From Athripsodes cinereus (lineage: Eukaryota; Arthropoda; Insecta; Trichoptera; Leptoceridae): a stretch of 64,000 bases of DNA. Below, piece after piece: positions 50,802 to 62,807 of this stretch. The translations under genes and the position numbers were made by a program. A model generated the notes under the pieces. The model searched no databases, was not told where the DNA came from, and worked only from the letters and a program-made list of their open reading frames with translations. The first letter of the stretch is position 1. Each line of letters begins with the position of its first letter. The stretch covers positions 21,651,542 to 21,715,541 of the forward strand of contig OX388305.1 of the NCBI GenBank assembly GCA_947579605.1, read 5' to 3'.

Positions 50802-52978
50802 GAAAGGAAATATAATACAGGTAGACAATGACAACATCTATAATTACAAATAGTATAATATCAAAAACGGAAACGGATTGAGAAATCAGATTTATGCTTA
50901 TTATTATAATATTCAAACGGTTTACGAAATAGCTCCTTAAAAGATTTTGAAAAAAGGTCATTTATAAATTGGTACCCAAATAATTATAATATGTACGTAA
51001 AACAAAGTAAAACCTTGCTTTAGAATATAGGTACGTCTTATCAATGATCAAAATAAACAGGAAGAGTTTTAGATATAGATAAATGATAAAAATATTACAA
51101 TAGGATGTAAAAAATATATTTCGAATCGAAAAACCAAACAGTCACATTAAAAGTTATGAATAGTGTATTATATTCTATTCCAAATGATCATGTAAATATA
51201 TACATTTTTTAGTGCTCTTAATTTCTACCATTATAGGTTTTTTTTCTAAATATAATATAAGCTTTTAGTTTTTGTATTAAATACTTATGTGGTCCAGGTG
51301 CAAATCAATCTGATATTTAAAGAAACTTAACAGTTTTAAAGTTATTCAAATATTGAAATGAAAAAATAATGATAGAGTAAAAAACATATTTTGTATACTA
51401 TTATTTATTACGAAGTACGTGTTTGAACATGTCGAGAAAACAAAGAAACAGACACGGAGAAGGAAGATTGAAAAAGTATTCAGGCGCCTTATTGTCGGAA
51501 TGTAGTTAGAAGCTCCAATGCACTAAGACTATTTTTCTGAAAATTATCCAAGAGGAATAACGACTTGTATAAATCTCAGAAAGAAAAACAGACAATATTA
51601 ACGCATCGACCCAATTAGTATACTATTTGAAACTGCTGGACTACTCTATACTAGACTAGGCTACACTACATAATATTATCTTCCACTACTTCTTAATTAG
51701 TAAGAAACTCTTCGAACACTAGTATTGGAGCTAAGCAGTGTTTATAACTAGGTACATACATATATTTACTGGGATTAGTAAGACTAAAAAGATCTTACGC
51801 AAACTTGGCGACTTGTAGTAGCGATTAAATGATGATTCGTATTGATAATATTGTTTTTAAATAAAATGAATGAGTTGGTACAAAGGATAATTTTTAATAT
51901 TCAGAGTTATAACGTATATAATTATGTATGTAAAAGTTATAATTGATTAAAACTTACACATTATATAAGCACACTAGACCTATGTAGGTCAATGTCAAGT
52001 TTCAATGCCGAATAGAAAAACATTTTTTTTCTCTTTTTTTTTAAGAAATACTACAAGAACAAAACAAAACATGTAACAATGTAAAAGACCATCGAATGAA
52101 AAAGATACAATTGAAATAGTATATGAAAGGTGGATAAGCGATATACAAAAATTTGGAGATACCTTGATCGCACTTTGTGGCGACTATTTCGAAGCTAGAT
52201 TTGCAATGAGTTTCAAGCTCGTATTTTTATTCATCCATTTTAATCACTAGACATCTAACTACTACAATCAAATGTAGCATTTTGTTATAAAGAGGATTCC
52301 GTTAATGAGAGTTTTCAAATAAAACAACAAAATACATTAAAACGGATATAGAAACAGGGAGAATTTACTTTATTTATTTTTACTAAAATGGGTTTTAATT
52401 AAATTGAAAAACAAAAAACGTTAAAAAGAATTTAAGTGCTTAAACCCTAAGCTAAAAGGATATAGGAAATGCAATTAATTATTGTATAAGGTGTTTTTAA
52501 TTATAAACAAACTGATATATTTTTTGAAATGAACTTGAAAAAATAAAAATGAATCAAATCTGGAAGATGTTTTTTTGAGGTTATAGACAATTAAATAAAA
52601 TATAAGTATTTTGGCTATAGTGTTTTGACTATAGTATTTTGATTTAATGGAACAGTTTTTACAGAATCGCAAAAAAAAATATTGAGACACTCATGACATG
52701 TTCAAAATATTCAAAAGACTCACTTTCCTACAACGAACGTATCTAGAAAGTCGAATCAGAAGATATTCAAGAGACATAGAATGTAACTTCTTTTTCGTTT
52801 TTCTTTTTTTTCATTTTTGTATAACTTTTGTAATAAATGACAAACTTGTGAGCTTGGTGTTATATAGCAAAAGGTTGGATAATGAGTGCGGGTTGAGTAG
52901 GATAATGCATAGTCTTTGCTTTGTCGATGTGTGAATTGTTTCTGTCCATATGTATTTTTAAATGTTTTGTAATAATGA
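50802..52978. other. AT-rich stretch, no gene seen
   Basis: No gene or repeat that I can support. Confidence 0.55.
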
Positions 52979-53006
52979 TGAATAAATAAATAAATAAATA
53001 AATAAA
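52979..53006. repeat. (AAAT)n microsatellite
   Basis: About seven AAAT units. Such runs end the LINE tails at 43.6, 60.2 and 61.3 kb, so this may also be a LINE 3' end (plus orientation), but the sequence before it was not recognised. Confidence 0.7.
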
Positions 53007-53127
53007 AAACTTTGTATGGAGGAGTATCAAAAAGCAAAATAAGTAGATACAATTTTTCTGTATTCTTTTCTCGAAGTTACGAATAGATACTAAATATGGA
53101 GAGTACGTGATATCAGATTTAAAATCT

Positions 53128-53370
53128 AAGCGAATATGGCATATCCCACATGTAGGGCAGCCAGCAGATCGATAGGACAGCTTGCATCCAATAACATACA
53201 AGCCGTCTTCCCTGCTCCAACAAAAACTAAGGTATTCAAGATGGATGGCAAACCTCATTTCCGAATCAAAGATACATATTTTTTTGGAACACCTGCATTT
53301 TACAGGACACTTTTTTTAAGAGAAAGAGTGAGAGACATATTCTTTGCCGGGTGCTCCATAAAACACTATG
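53128..53370 (-). repeat. Family X dispersed repeat, near full length
   Basis: GGCATATCCCACATGTAGGG, CAGCCAGCAGATCGATAGG, ATTCAAGATGGATGGCAAAC, TTACAGGACAC and TTTGCCGGGTGCTCCATAA follow the antisense family order from end to end. A 113-codon frame runs across it on the plus strand. The other copies do not keep that frame, so I do not call a gene. Confidence 0.85.
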
Positions 53371-54925
53371 AAAATAGCATCAATAATAAATTGATATTTG
53401 TTGTAAATTCTCTGCTAGAGACACTCGATCAATGTCACACATTGGCAATACACTCAGAAGAGACTAAAAAAAGCTGAAAGCTGAGTGATGGCAAAAAGTG
53501 TAAATCCACATCCATTCATATTATTATACTTTTCTAAAATATATAAAAGCACAAATTGTTTTATGAGTAATTTCACATAATTTGTTTCTTTTCAAAAGGA
53601 AGTTGCGCTCTAGCACGCCGTTCGACCAGTTCCATAAATCGACAACTCAAATTTATAATATTCCAAGATATGTCACCTTAAAGTTTGAAGCGGTACGGCG
53701 GTTTATAGAAAACTCAAAACAAATATTATGGTGCTTCTTATAGAAACTATTACAATTTTAGAATTTTTGTTCGTAGAATTTAAAAAATATCACTTTCGTG
53801 ATTGTCAACAGAGTGTCTCAAATGCTATGCTATACTACTATTATAAATAGTTTTTAAGATTATTCATATGTTTTAGGCTATGCGTTGCATACGTTGAATG
53901 TATAGAAGACACACCGCTAATACAGATGTATAATTTGGATATTTTTTCTTTTTGCAATATTGTTTAATGTTAGGGGCGTGATTCAGTGTGAGCCTGGTAA
54001 GACAGGGCATGCATTGGACGGGCGCTGTTTTTTATCCTTAATTTTTGCTTTTTGAATAGTCTATCTTTTAACATGTTTGCTGTAGACATGCTTAATTGAG
54101 TGGTTGGCCCGATCAGATCAATAATATTTTCTCTCATTATTTTCATAAATGGTTTATCCATGTTTTGTATGTTACTCTATGAAGAAAATAAATAAATATA
54201 AAATCTGTATTTTTTTAATAATTCTAGTTGTCGACCTACGGAACTGGATCATCGATATAAAATTCTATTCAAGATTGTCATCATACATTATATATGGATG
54301 AAAAATATTAACACAGTAAGGATGGAGGGACAACTCTTTATGATTAGACTTCAAGTGATTAATGAGATGTCCGAGTATTTTATTTATTATATTACAGTAC
54401 TAAGACTTTGCTACTCTTTAGTATGTTGTCAGAAAGAATTACATAATCCACTCAACATAAAGAACAACAAAGTCCACTTATATACGGCAGAACCTTTTTT
54501 GAAAATTTCACGGCAACTTATGCAAAACAATTTTCTTATTCGTCCAGTGAGAACAAAACAGATACTTTGAAAACAGGACTTGGTTTCGATTATTGGTGCA
54601 ATATTACTAGATTTTTTTAATAGATGTAAGTTACATTTTTAGTCGCACGTTGATAGCAATAAATAATTAAATAAGTATTTTTTTAAACGGCAGTCAACTA
54701 ACGAAAACTCATTTTCTTATTTTAAAGTTATTGAAAACTTTCTACACAAACTTTTTAAAACCAAAAAATAGAACAAACTAAACATTATAAAGAGTCAAAG
54801 GGTTGGATGGAACACAAGGAACTTTAAGAGGGGGTGTTCTTATATCTAATAATGGTAAAAATATAGGAATTTGAACATTAACAATGTGAATGCGCTCAGC
54901 AATAATTATTATAGTATTACATACA
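53371..54925. other. AT-rich stretch, no supported gene
   Basis: One minus-strand frame at 53970-54161 (63 codons, with DLIGPTTQLSMSTANMLKDR) looks more protein-like than its surroundings. It could be a fragment of a retrotransposon protein, but I do not recognise it. Nothing else was supported. Confidence 0.4.
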
Positions 54926-54996
54926 TACATACATACATACCATCGCGCCGCTTCCCTTGCGGGGTAGGCAGAAGGGATCGAGCGCCACTTCCTTCT

Positions 54997-55042
<46 letters not shown>

Positions 55043-55795
55043 TTAATATATACATTCTGAATAATTGAACACTTGAATACATCTTTCGCTTCCGTCACTG
55101 TCATACAATTCCTCATGCATGCTCTCCTGTTCAATGTGATCAACATGTGACTGTCCTGCAGGATTTGATTTAAATGATCTTACCATTTGATTCTCGGACG
55201 TCCACGTCTCCGAGCACCATTCCTCTCAGCCAAATATATCTTCTTGGTCATTCTGTCCTCATTCATTCTTTCCACGTGCCCAAACCATCGTAACTTATTT
55301 ACATTCATCCTTGTAACCACACCAACTTTCATTCCACATTCCTTTCGTATATCACTGTTACGCACACGATCTCTCAGACTTTTACTATACATCCTTCTCA
55401 ACGATCTCATTTCTACTGCATTTATGCCACTTTCATCCTTCTTTAACCATGTCCAAGTCTCACTTGCATACATGCGTATTGGCACCAACCTTTTAGCTGT
55501 GGTAGATATGTTTCTATTTGCAATTATTGGTCGGATTGCACCATTTACCTTATTACCAGCAACTTTTCTCCTTTCAATATCGCTTTCACACTTCCCATTT
55601 CTCGTGAACGAACTACCCAAGTACACACATTCGTCAACTTGCTCTAACACTTCGTTGTCAATCGTTATCTGGCATACTGTTCTCTCACTTCCTCTTTCAA
55701 ACACCCTAATTTTTGTCTTTTTTGCATTCATGTTTAATCCATTCATTCCGCAATTTTAATACACACACGTCATCATTCGCTGTAGATCACATAAG
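54926..55795 (-). pseudogene. LINE-A reverse-transcriptase 3' region, longest copy, with nested insertion
   Basis: The minus strand reads LCDLQRMMTCVY, a stop, then GLNMNAKKTKIRVFERG (late palm region of the reverse transcriptase), VDECVYLGSSFTRNGKCESD, GNKVNGAIRP, YASETWTWLKKDESGINAVE, RSLRRMYSKSLRDRVRNSDI, WFGHVERMNEDRMTKKIYLA and RRRGRPRIKW. A stop follows, then NRRACMRNCMTVTEAKDV. The frame 55746-55180 is open for 188 codons. The C-terminus is interrupted by a poly(A)-tailed insertion (55001-55072) and resumes with RRKWRSIPSAYPAREAA. The 3' end is (GTAT)n, seen as CATACATACATAC near 54926-54943. The palm catalytic motif and the endonuclease are missing. One of at least five copies. Confidence 0.88.
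55001..55072 (-). mobile_element. Tiny poly(A)-tailed retroposed insertion inside LINE-A
   Basis: Intact LINE-A copies read GATGTATGCAAGGATAGAAG. This copy reads GATGTATTCAAG, then about 34 foreign bases, then 38 A residues (T38 at 55001-55038 on the plus strand), then GGATAGAAGG. A short body plus a long pure A tail is what a severely 5'-truncated LINE-mediated insertion looks like. Any target duplication is hidden in AAG next to the A run. Confidence 0.75.
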
Positions 55796-56594
55796 TTATT
55801 GTTAATTGACTAAATACAAAATCAAATGTGAAAATCAAACAGTATTTAAATAGTATATTTAAAAAATTATATTGAAATGAATTTTCACAACGTTAACGCA
55901 CCTACTTTAAATTTAATGTTAATAATTTGTACATGTAATAGGCTCCCAACTGGGAACTAAACTTTGATTTCAGCGTATAGCTTGAGGGTCACAACAGGCT
56001 GTACAAAAACACAAAGTATCTATTACATACGAGAAGGTATTTAGGCAAGTGAATTAACGTATAGATATTTTACGAAATTTATTCAAAAAAAGTATACGTA
56101 ATACATATGTATATTTTATGTAATATTATCTTATAGCAATTTTCCTCGCTTGTAACTCACAACTTTGTTCATAATAACAAATTGAATTTCACTTCAGTTG
56201 AGAAGGGGATTCAGTAGAAATGCCTTTCAGTAAAGATATTATTCAATGTTGAAGGCATTACGATTTTATTTTATTATGTATATAGTAGAGCTGACTAGTC
56301 AATTCCTAATTTTGCATCTTAATACTCGTATCAATAACGTAAATAATCAATTTGAAAAGGTTCTTAAAACTTCATGATCTCGTATTTGATAACACTGACA
56401 CGTGTCGTGGGAAATCACTCAGATTTAATTAATTGTGTATATTTTGATGTATAAAATACTCTAACTTACATTCAGGAAAAAAAATTAAAAACTTGAGAGA
56501 AAAATTTGTAAAATAAAATATATTTATAAAAAGTTGAAAAAAAAATACTACACACTACATGACATAATTCATTGTAGGACAGATAGCATAACCT
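55796..56594. other. AT-rich stretch, no gene seen
   Basis: No gene or repeat that I can support. Confidence 0.5.
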
Positions 56595-56665
56595 GCATGT
56601 AAATAACACCATGTTAATTTACTTACTATCCTACTTGTGGAAAATGCCGTGATGTAATAATTATA
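56595..56665 (+). repeat. Family X 3'-end fragment
   Basis: TGCATGTAAATAACACC followed by CTACTTGTGGAAAATGCCGT and GATG matches the X end block. Confidence 0.5.
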
Positions 56666-56821
56666 TGCAGATAAATACTTGCTATATTATAATATTATAA
56701 AGATGAAACATATCGTAGGTCTTAGAAATATTCACACATGATATAAATGTGATTAAAAGGTTTGATTGTTACAAAAAACCCAAAATCACATTACATTAAC
56801 ATTATACATATGATACGAGGA

Positions 56822-57212
56822 AGATACTAGGCTTTGAAAACAGGTGTCTTAGAAGGATTTTGGATATCAAATGGTATGAACATGTTACAAATGATGCTGT
56901 GCGCCGGCGCACCCAGCAGAGACCTGTAATCTCCGTAATACAGGAGAGACGATGGTCCTGGCTGGGACATGTTTTGAGAATGCCTAATGATAGTTGGCCA
57001 AAAAGAGCACTGTTTTTCCGTCCGCAGGGGTTCCGTCGGCCCGGGCGTCCCTCTTTCACAATACACCGTTCCTATGACAACGATATCAGAGCGCAAGGAA
57101 TGTCGTGGAAAGAGGTGACGCAATTGGCACAGAGACGCTCTGAATGGAGGAGGCTGGTTTCTGCCCTGTGCTCCCGAGCGGAGCGTTGAGGGCGATGATG
57201 ATGATGATGACG
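56822..57212 (+). pseudogene. LINE-B C-terminus and 3' end, open frame
   Basis: Reads LGFENRCLRRILDIKWYEHV, TNDAVRRRTQQRPVISVIQE, RRWSWLGHVLRMPNDSWPKR and RRPGRPSFTIHRSYDNDIRA. It then reads GMSWKEVTQLAQRRSEWRRL and VSALCSRAER to a stop at 57187-57189, followed by GGGC(GAT)n. This is the C-terminal region of a LINE ORF2 just past the reverse-transcriptase domain, ending in the GHV.RM and GRP motifs and the terminal W.RLV helix. The frame has no stop inside, so the copy is fairly young, but it is 5'-truncated and cannot move itself. Confidence 0.85.
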
Positions 57213-58520
57213 TGAAGGGTTGCTTCAAATGGTAGGGTTTAGACCATAGGGAAATAAATAGGCATAGATTTCTTAAAATTTAAAAAAATAATAAATAGTA
57301 CAGTGAGAGAAATTTAACATGAGATATATATCACAGAGTTTTACAATTTTCTTTCCAATCATTTTTATTATGGCATCAATAAATAATTCTACGCTTCAAC
57401 GTCAGGAGATTTGGAAGAATATTATTATATTAAAACCATCATTCACCATTGCGACTCAATCAACACGGGCTTATCGTACATAGAAAAAAAAACAATGGGC
57501 ATTCTGCCTCCATTCAGATATAAAGAATTGACGTAATAATATTTCGCTAGATTATTATGCTTTATATAAGACATATATGATTAGAGTGAAAAAGATATTC
57601 AGTAACGGTATCTGGCATAAATCCGGCCGGAAAAAAATGAAAAATAAATAGATAAAGCTTTACGAGCGTATGGATGTAGTATATATAATAAAAAGCGGGC
57701 ATTCTGAAAATTATTTATTAGTGTGTGCAGAATATTTTTACTCATTTTGCTATTATTATACAGAATAGCATGATTAAACTAAATATAGTATGAAAATGAT
57801 CGGAAAATCAAGCTGCAGAATATTTGGCTATCCGGTTTAGTATCTCATCGGATGTCCATTTAAACCATTATCTGCTTCATCACTTACATATATAGTAGGT
57901 ACGAATATATCCGATATTTTTTTAGTGTAAAATCTTTGAAATATTCTTTATGATGTGGCCATCAAAAAGAAACGTACACTAGAGAATTACTGGGATAAGC
58001 ATTATTATAGCTAGTTTCTAACTATTTACTTTACCTACATACGTAATACTTTTTTATTCAATTTGATCATAAAAAAGCAATTTCTATTACTTGTGTAAAA
58101 GTTATATTGTTGTTTTTTTTAATTAATGTAACAAAGATTGAAGATAAGGAATTTGTATCAGCACAAAAATAATGTGGAAAATACTAGTTTTTTAAGAAAT
58201 GCCAGCACAATTAATTGCTCATGAGTTTTACGATAGGTAATTTTATATTTTCAACATTAAATCAGAAATGTTACAAAAACCTTAATGTATTTTCTAAGAG
58301 ATCATTCATTTTTGATTACTGAAATATAGTTAAGAGCCAATATTTAGGATAACAACACAAATCACAAAGATAGAACCTACTCACGTAATTTCAATTGCAT
58401 TTAAAACATAATGCATTAATACTTTATCATGTAGAAACATATACTTCATAATAGAAAGAGAGCTATACTACCGTTTCAGTACACGTGAAAATTACAAAAT
58501 TTATATAAAACAAATTAATA
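57213..58520. other. AT-rich stretch, no gene seen
   Basis: No gene or repeat that I can support. Confidence 0.55.
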
Positions 58521-58632
58521 TGAAGGCCACCTAAACGATGGAGAGATAGCTGGACATCCGCCTCCCAGGAGCAGGCTCCGAGAACCACAGAACACAGTCC
58601 TAACTGAAGCAGAAGAAGAAGAGAAGAAGAAA
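58521..58632 (+). pseudogene. LINE-D 3' end with (GAA)n tail
   Basis: Reads RRPPKRWRDSWTSASQEQAP then RTTEHSPN and a stop, followed by a (AGA/GAA)n run. G.P.KRW.D is the usual basic block before the C-terminal end of insect LINE proteins. The remainder is not conserved enough to name the family. GC-rich compared with its surroundings. Confidence 0.5.
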
Positions 58633-60164
58633 TTGATATATTATCGATATTCTCATTGTGTATTTCTATCGAAACACAAGCAGCTGCTTTCAAAAAGGAA
58701 CGATATTTATTTACTTGTAAATTAATTCGTTGTACGAATAAATCGTTTACATAGTGAAGAGGAAATCAAACACTCGTTTTTCTCAATGTGAAATCGATAA
58801 ATAATCCATTAACTTGTGCCAATCACATGACAACTTTACAGATAATAATTAATAATGAATGTATTGAAGTCACTGAAAACACGGATATACGAATTATCTT
58901 TTCATAAATAATTGGAGCTTTAATGAATACACCCATAAGCGAGTATAGGAGCCTTTGAGAAATTGATTAAAATTTAATTTATTATAAACATATTTTAATT
59001 AAATTGAGATATAATTTATTTTGTTAAGAAAATATTATTGTCGTAAAATATTTGAAATATTATCTTAATTAAGAAACCAGTCAAGGTTGTCATATTATGA
59101 TTATTGAATTTGATGGAAATGATTTTTGTTTCAATAAATCAACTCCAGATTTTGTGCTGCAGCGTAGATATAATAACCTTTGATACGAAATGGGACTTCA
59201 TTTGCTGATTTCATATTAGATAATTTGATATAAAGATATCGAGAAAGTCGCGGTGGTTAAATATAGAAAGACTGAGGCTGATAAAGGTCCGCGTCTTTGT
59301 CGTAAACTGGATACGAGATGGAGGTTAACTAAATTTTTAAGGTTTCGATAATATATACGTAGGATCAATGAAAATATTAAGAGAAAATATTTCATAACTT
59401 ACTTGTTGTATGACATCAACGAAATTATATTATGAACTAATAAAACTTCTAAGTAAGATCTCTTTTTTCAAGATATTCCGAACTGATAGTTAAAGTAACA
59501 GAAAATTATCCCCAACACGTGCTTGAACTTCTACAGGAAAAAAAAACAAACTTTATAAATGAACACTACATGGAAAACTATGAAAACAAAACTTTTGTGT
59601 CCAAAATTTTCGACGATTAATTATAGATAAATAAGTTAAAAAATAAACATGCAGGTATTATTAAAAGTAATTTCATCGCATTAATATGTTTTTGATATAA
59701 ATAATAATATGATGTGTAATGTGTACATAATAATATTTATATGTGCTTGCAAGTCCAGTGCTTTGTTGGAACGGAGTGAATATGATAAGGCACGTAACCA
59801 TTATATAGCATTTAATGGACATTGTATGTACTTCTGTATTTGTACAAAATTACAAATATATTCTCTTAACAGAAATAACATTGATACTTTGTTTAGATAA
59901 TGCTGTATTCACACTAACCCACGATATGCACAGATGTTGAGCAATAAAACTTACCTTTAATAAAAAATTACGAAAATATTATTGCATTTTTTAAAAAATA
60001 AAACAGTCATCCTATACCCATTACTGGAAGATCATGTTCCTATTCCTTTGCATACTATCAAACCTATGTAAGTATCCTTCTAATCTTTTTCAAAATTTAT
60101 GCAGGAATTAATGACATGTTTTACACATACAAAAAATATATATTTTTAATGGAATATCCCATAT
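58633..60164. other. AT-rich stretch, no gene seen
   Basis: No gene or repeat that I can support. Confidence 0.55.
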
Positions 60165-60290
60165 TATATTTATTTATTTATACGTACATCCACGGCGTGA
60201 GCCTTTTACTCGTTATAAATTACATAAAAACAAATCACAATTCACATTCACAACACAGCTGGAGCAAGACGAGAACAACAATAATCCTTA
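60165..60290 (-). repeat. LINE-F 3' UTR tail, left member of an inverted pair
   Basis: On the minus strand: GTTCTCGTCTTGCTCCAGC, then GAGTAAAAGGCTCACGCCGT, GGATG and an (AAAT)n run. The same landmarks occur in plus orientation at 61.2-61.3 kb. No coding part survives. Confidence 0.7.
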
Positions 60291-61170
60291 TTATAGCTAT
60301 CAGCTTTTATTCTTTTTAATTCATAAATAATAACTAGGAAACAGCAAATTACGTACGTTACGATATACTAGTAATAAAAATAAATCGCATTTTACCATTA
60401 CTTTGGAGACGAAATTGTTGAAATAGTTTTGCATTATTGCACCCTAAAAACTCAAGAAAATATAAACGAAAACGATGTTCAAAAATATGGTTGTTAGTTG
60501 CACATAATGCATCGCAAACTAGAAAGATCATGTTCGTGTAATTTATCATGGTATAAAAATGGCTAACCATTTGAAATAGTGGGAATAACACACATACAAA
60601 GTTCGAAAATGCTTCTATATAGGTACATAATATTATACTGAACTTCATGATTTACTTGGCACTCGTTGCATACAATGAGATAGTTTGTATGGTAGGGTAG
60701 GTATACTTAGTATACAGTATGAAATGTGTGATCCCATTGTTGTATACATATCACTGCTTTCAACAATAATAAATTAATAAATGATTGTCTGTTTGTATGC
60801 ACGTGAACCTATCCTTTATGGTCGCTTTAATGTGATAAGAAATATGAAAAATGATGCCACTTATACCAATTAAATTATATAATACACTTATTAAATTATA
60901 ATTAACATTTTTCTATTTTATTATTGACATTTTAATCTATTATAGACTAGTTCTTACGACATTTCAACTATTGACTACATTTCTTATGACATTTAAAATA
61001 TTTGTACCATCTCTCATAGATTTTTTTTTCTTTCTTCTATCTACTTGACATCTCCAAACTTAATTTCAATTTTTATTCTTATTCTTGACATATTGCTAAA
61101 CATTTCATTGACATTCTATACTATTTTATGATTTGACTAAAATTATTGATATTTTGTATTGATTCCCATT
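60291..61170. other. AT-rich stretch between inverted LINE tails
   Basis: No gene. The right part (60920-61150) is low-complexity with repeated TGACATTT words and may be 3' UTR of the LINE-F copy that follows. Confidence 0.45.
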
Positions 61171-61308
61171 TGTATTATTGTTTTTCGACAGTTTTTTGTT
61201 CTTATCTTGCTCCAGCATTATTTGTTGATGAGAAATTTGATTTGTATGTTTTTTTGTATATTTTTAAACATGTAAAAGGCTCACACCGTGGATTTGTAAA
61301 TAAATAAA
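61171..61308 (+). repeat. LINE-F 3' UTR tail, right member of an inverted pair
   Basis: GTTCTTATCTTGCTCCAGC, then ATGTAAAAGGCTCACACCGT, GGATTTG and (AAAT)n. It matches the inverted copy at 60.2 kb. Confidence 0.7.
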
Positions 61309-61689
61309 TATTCATATGATATGGCGGCGTGCTTCAATCTATTTGGAATATTTATCTGGTCACAAATAGAGTTATTACATTGATTATTACAAAGATCAAT
61401 TACGCATCATTCAAGGTACTAGCACGAATGACATAAAAAATAAAACGTAAATATTGTGCAGTAATTAATTATTAAAAGTTAAGTCATAAAACGAGTCGAT
61501 AATAACCAGTAAAATATTGCAAATACACAAAATTACAATGACCCAATAATCTTACCCCTATCATCTTCTTACAATATTACATTTTATATTTTTGATATTG
61601 TATAAATGATTTGTTATGTGTTAGCTATGGCGTTCCTCTTTTTATTTTGTTTTTATTTTTATGATGATTGGATGTATCATTGAATATAG

Positions 61690-61905
61690 GTAGTTGATTT
61701 GGGTATATAGTTTACGAATGTATTTTTTAATGAATTTATTGTATTTGTATTTAAATTTTCATTTTTTTTTACTTGAACTGGAGTATAGCTATGCTTTGTT
61801 TGTTTTTATATTTTTGTACATGTGTTAAATGCTTTTGTGATACTGTAAAGTTTATCTGTATACTTATAAAGGCAATAGCCGTATACTGTGTTGAAATAAA
61901 TATAC
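61690..61905 (+). repeat. LINE-C 3' UTR tail
   Basis: TTAATGAATTTATTGTATTT, ACTTGAACTGGAGTATAGCT, ATGTGTTAAATGC and TACTTATAAAGGCAATAGCC match the antisense 3' UTR of the LINE-C copy at 43.6-43.8 kb. It ends GTTGAAATAAATATACC. Only the UTR was retained. Confidence 0.8.
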
Positions 61906-62051
61906 CAATTCTCATATGATGTGTACTGGGGTGCTTCAGGACAATAATATTAAACATAAATATTGGCAATATTATAAAACCAATCAAACATATTTATTGA
62001 AGAAGTATTTTAAGACTGTGTATCACTGATAAAAACCAATAAAAAATAAGA

Positions 62052-62150
62052 CATTCTGGAAGGGTGGTGGCCTCATCGCTGAATTGTAATGTAAAAAGGT
62101 CTTACACAGGAAGTTTAACGAACACTTACCTTTTACATGGCATTTTAAAA
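62052..62150 (-). repeat. Family X 5'-half fragment
   Basis: GACATTCTGGAAGGGTGGTG, CCTCATCGCTGAATTGTAAT and CCTTTTACATGGCA follow the antisense family order. Confidence 0.6.
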
Positions 62151-62807
62151 TTTACAGATCAGAGTTAGACACCTACAAAATACAGTTATTTTTTATTACC
62201 TTTTGTTCATTTAATATCAAGGTGAGAAATAAAAGTCATTAGCATAAACTTGTATAATATGGCCCACAAATGAAAAAAATAAAAATACAAAAACCTATTC
62301 AAGTAAATACTAGTATTATAATATATTTTATAAAATAACAGAAAATAAGGTTCAAAAATATTTGCATCAACATTTTCGCCATCTTGTTTGAAGTTATTCA
62401 TGAAGAATGATCAATTCTTAGTTCATTGTTTCCTGATGATTTGGTGATTGTTTTCTGTAAGAGGTTGGATTCAAATCTGGTTTATTGTCTATTATATCTA
62501 ATGCTATCTATCTACTGAATCCTCTTCGCCATTTTCCTCATTATCTAGAACAATTACTCATAGAGTGAAAAATTTACCTTCTACGAAAATGAATGCGGAA
62601 TTTTATCGTACCAGATTTTCATATATGGGACGTATATTTATGGATGAAATATTTTTACTTTATGTATTACATAATAATAATAATAATAAAAAAGTCTTCA
62701 TATTTATAAATTACCTTCTATCTCAAAGGAAATGTCAAAAATATAATAATTTTGTGAATATAATTTGGAGATCTCATGAAGACAAACGTAGAAGAATAAC
62801 TCCTACG
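62151..62807. other. AT-rich stretch, no gene seen
   Basis: No gene. A short (AAT)n run lies at 62671-62688. Confidence 0.5.

Noticed and set aside
53136..53477. 113-codon plus frame across a family X copy
   Set aside because: Other X copies do not keep this frame open. It follows from a repeat, not from coding selection.
54778..55146. 122-codon minus frame containing a long lysine run
   Set aside because: The lysines are the translated poly(A) tail of the nested insertion. The frame only links LINE-A pieces around it.
55187..55759. 190-codon plus-strand frame opposite the LINE-A copy
   Set aside because: It is the antisense shadow of the reverse-transcriptase frame, whose minus-strand translation has clear family motifs.
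56802..57228. Minus-strand frames of 85 and 133 codons opposite LINE-B
   Set aside because: The plus-strand translation carries the LINE motifs, so these are shadows.
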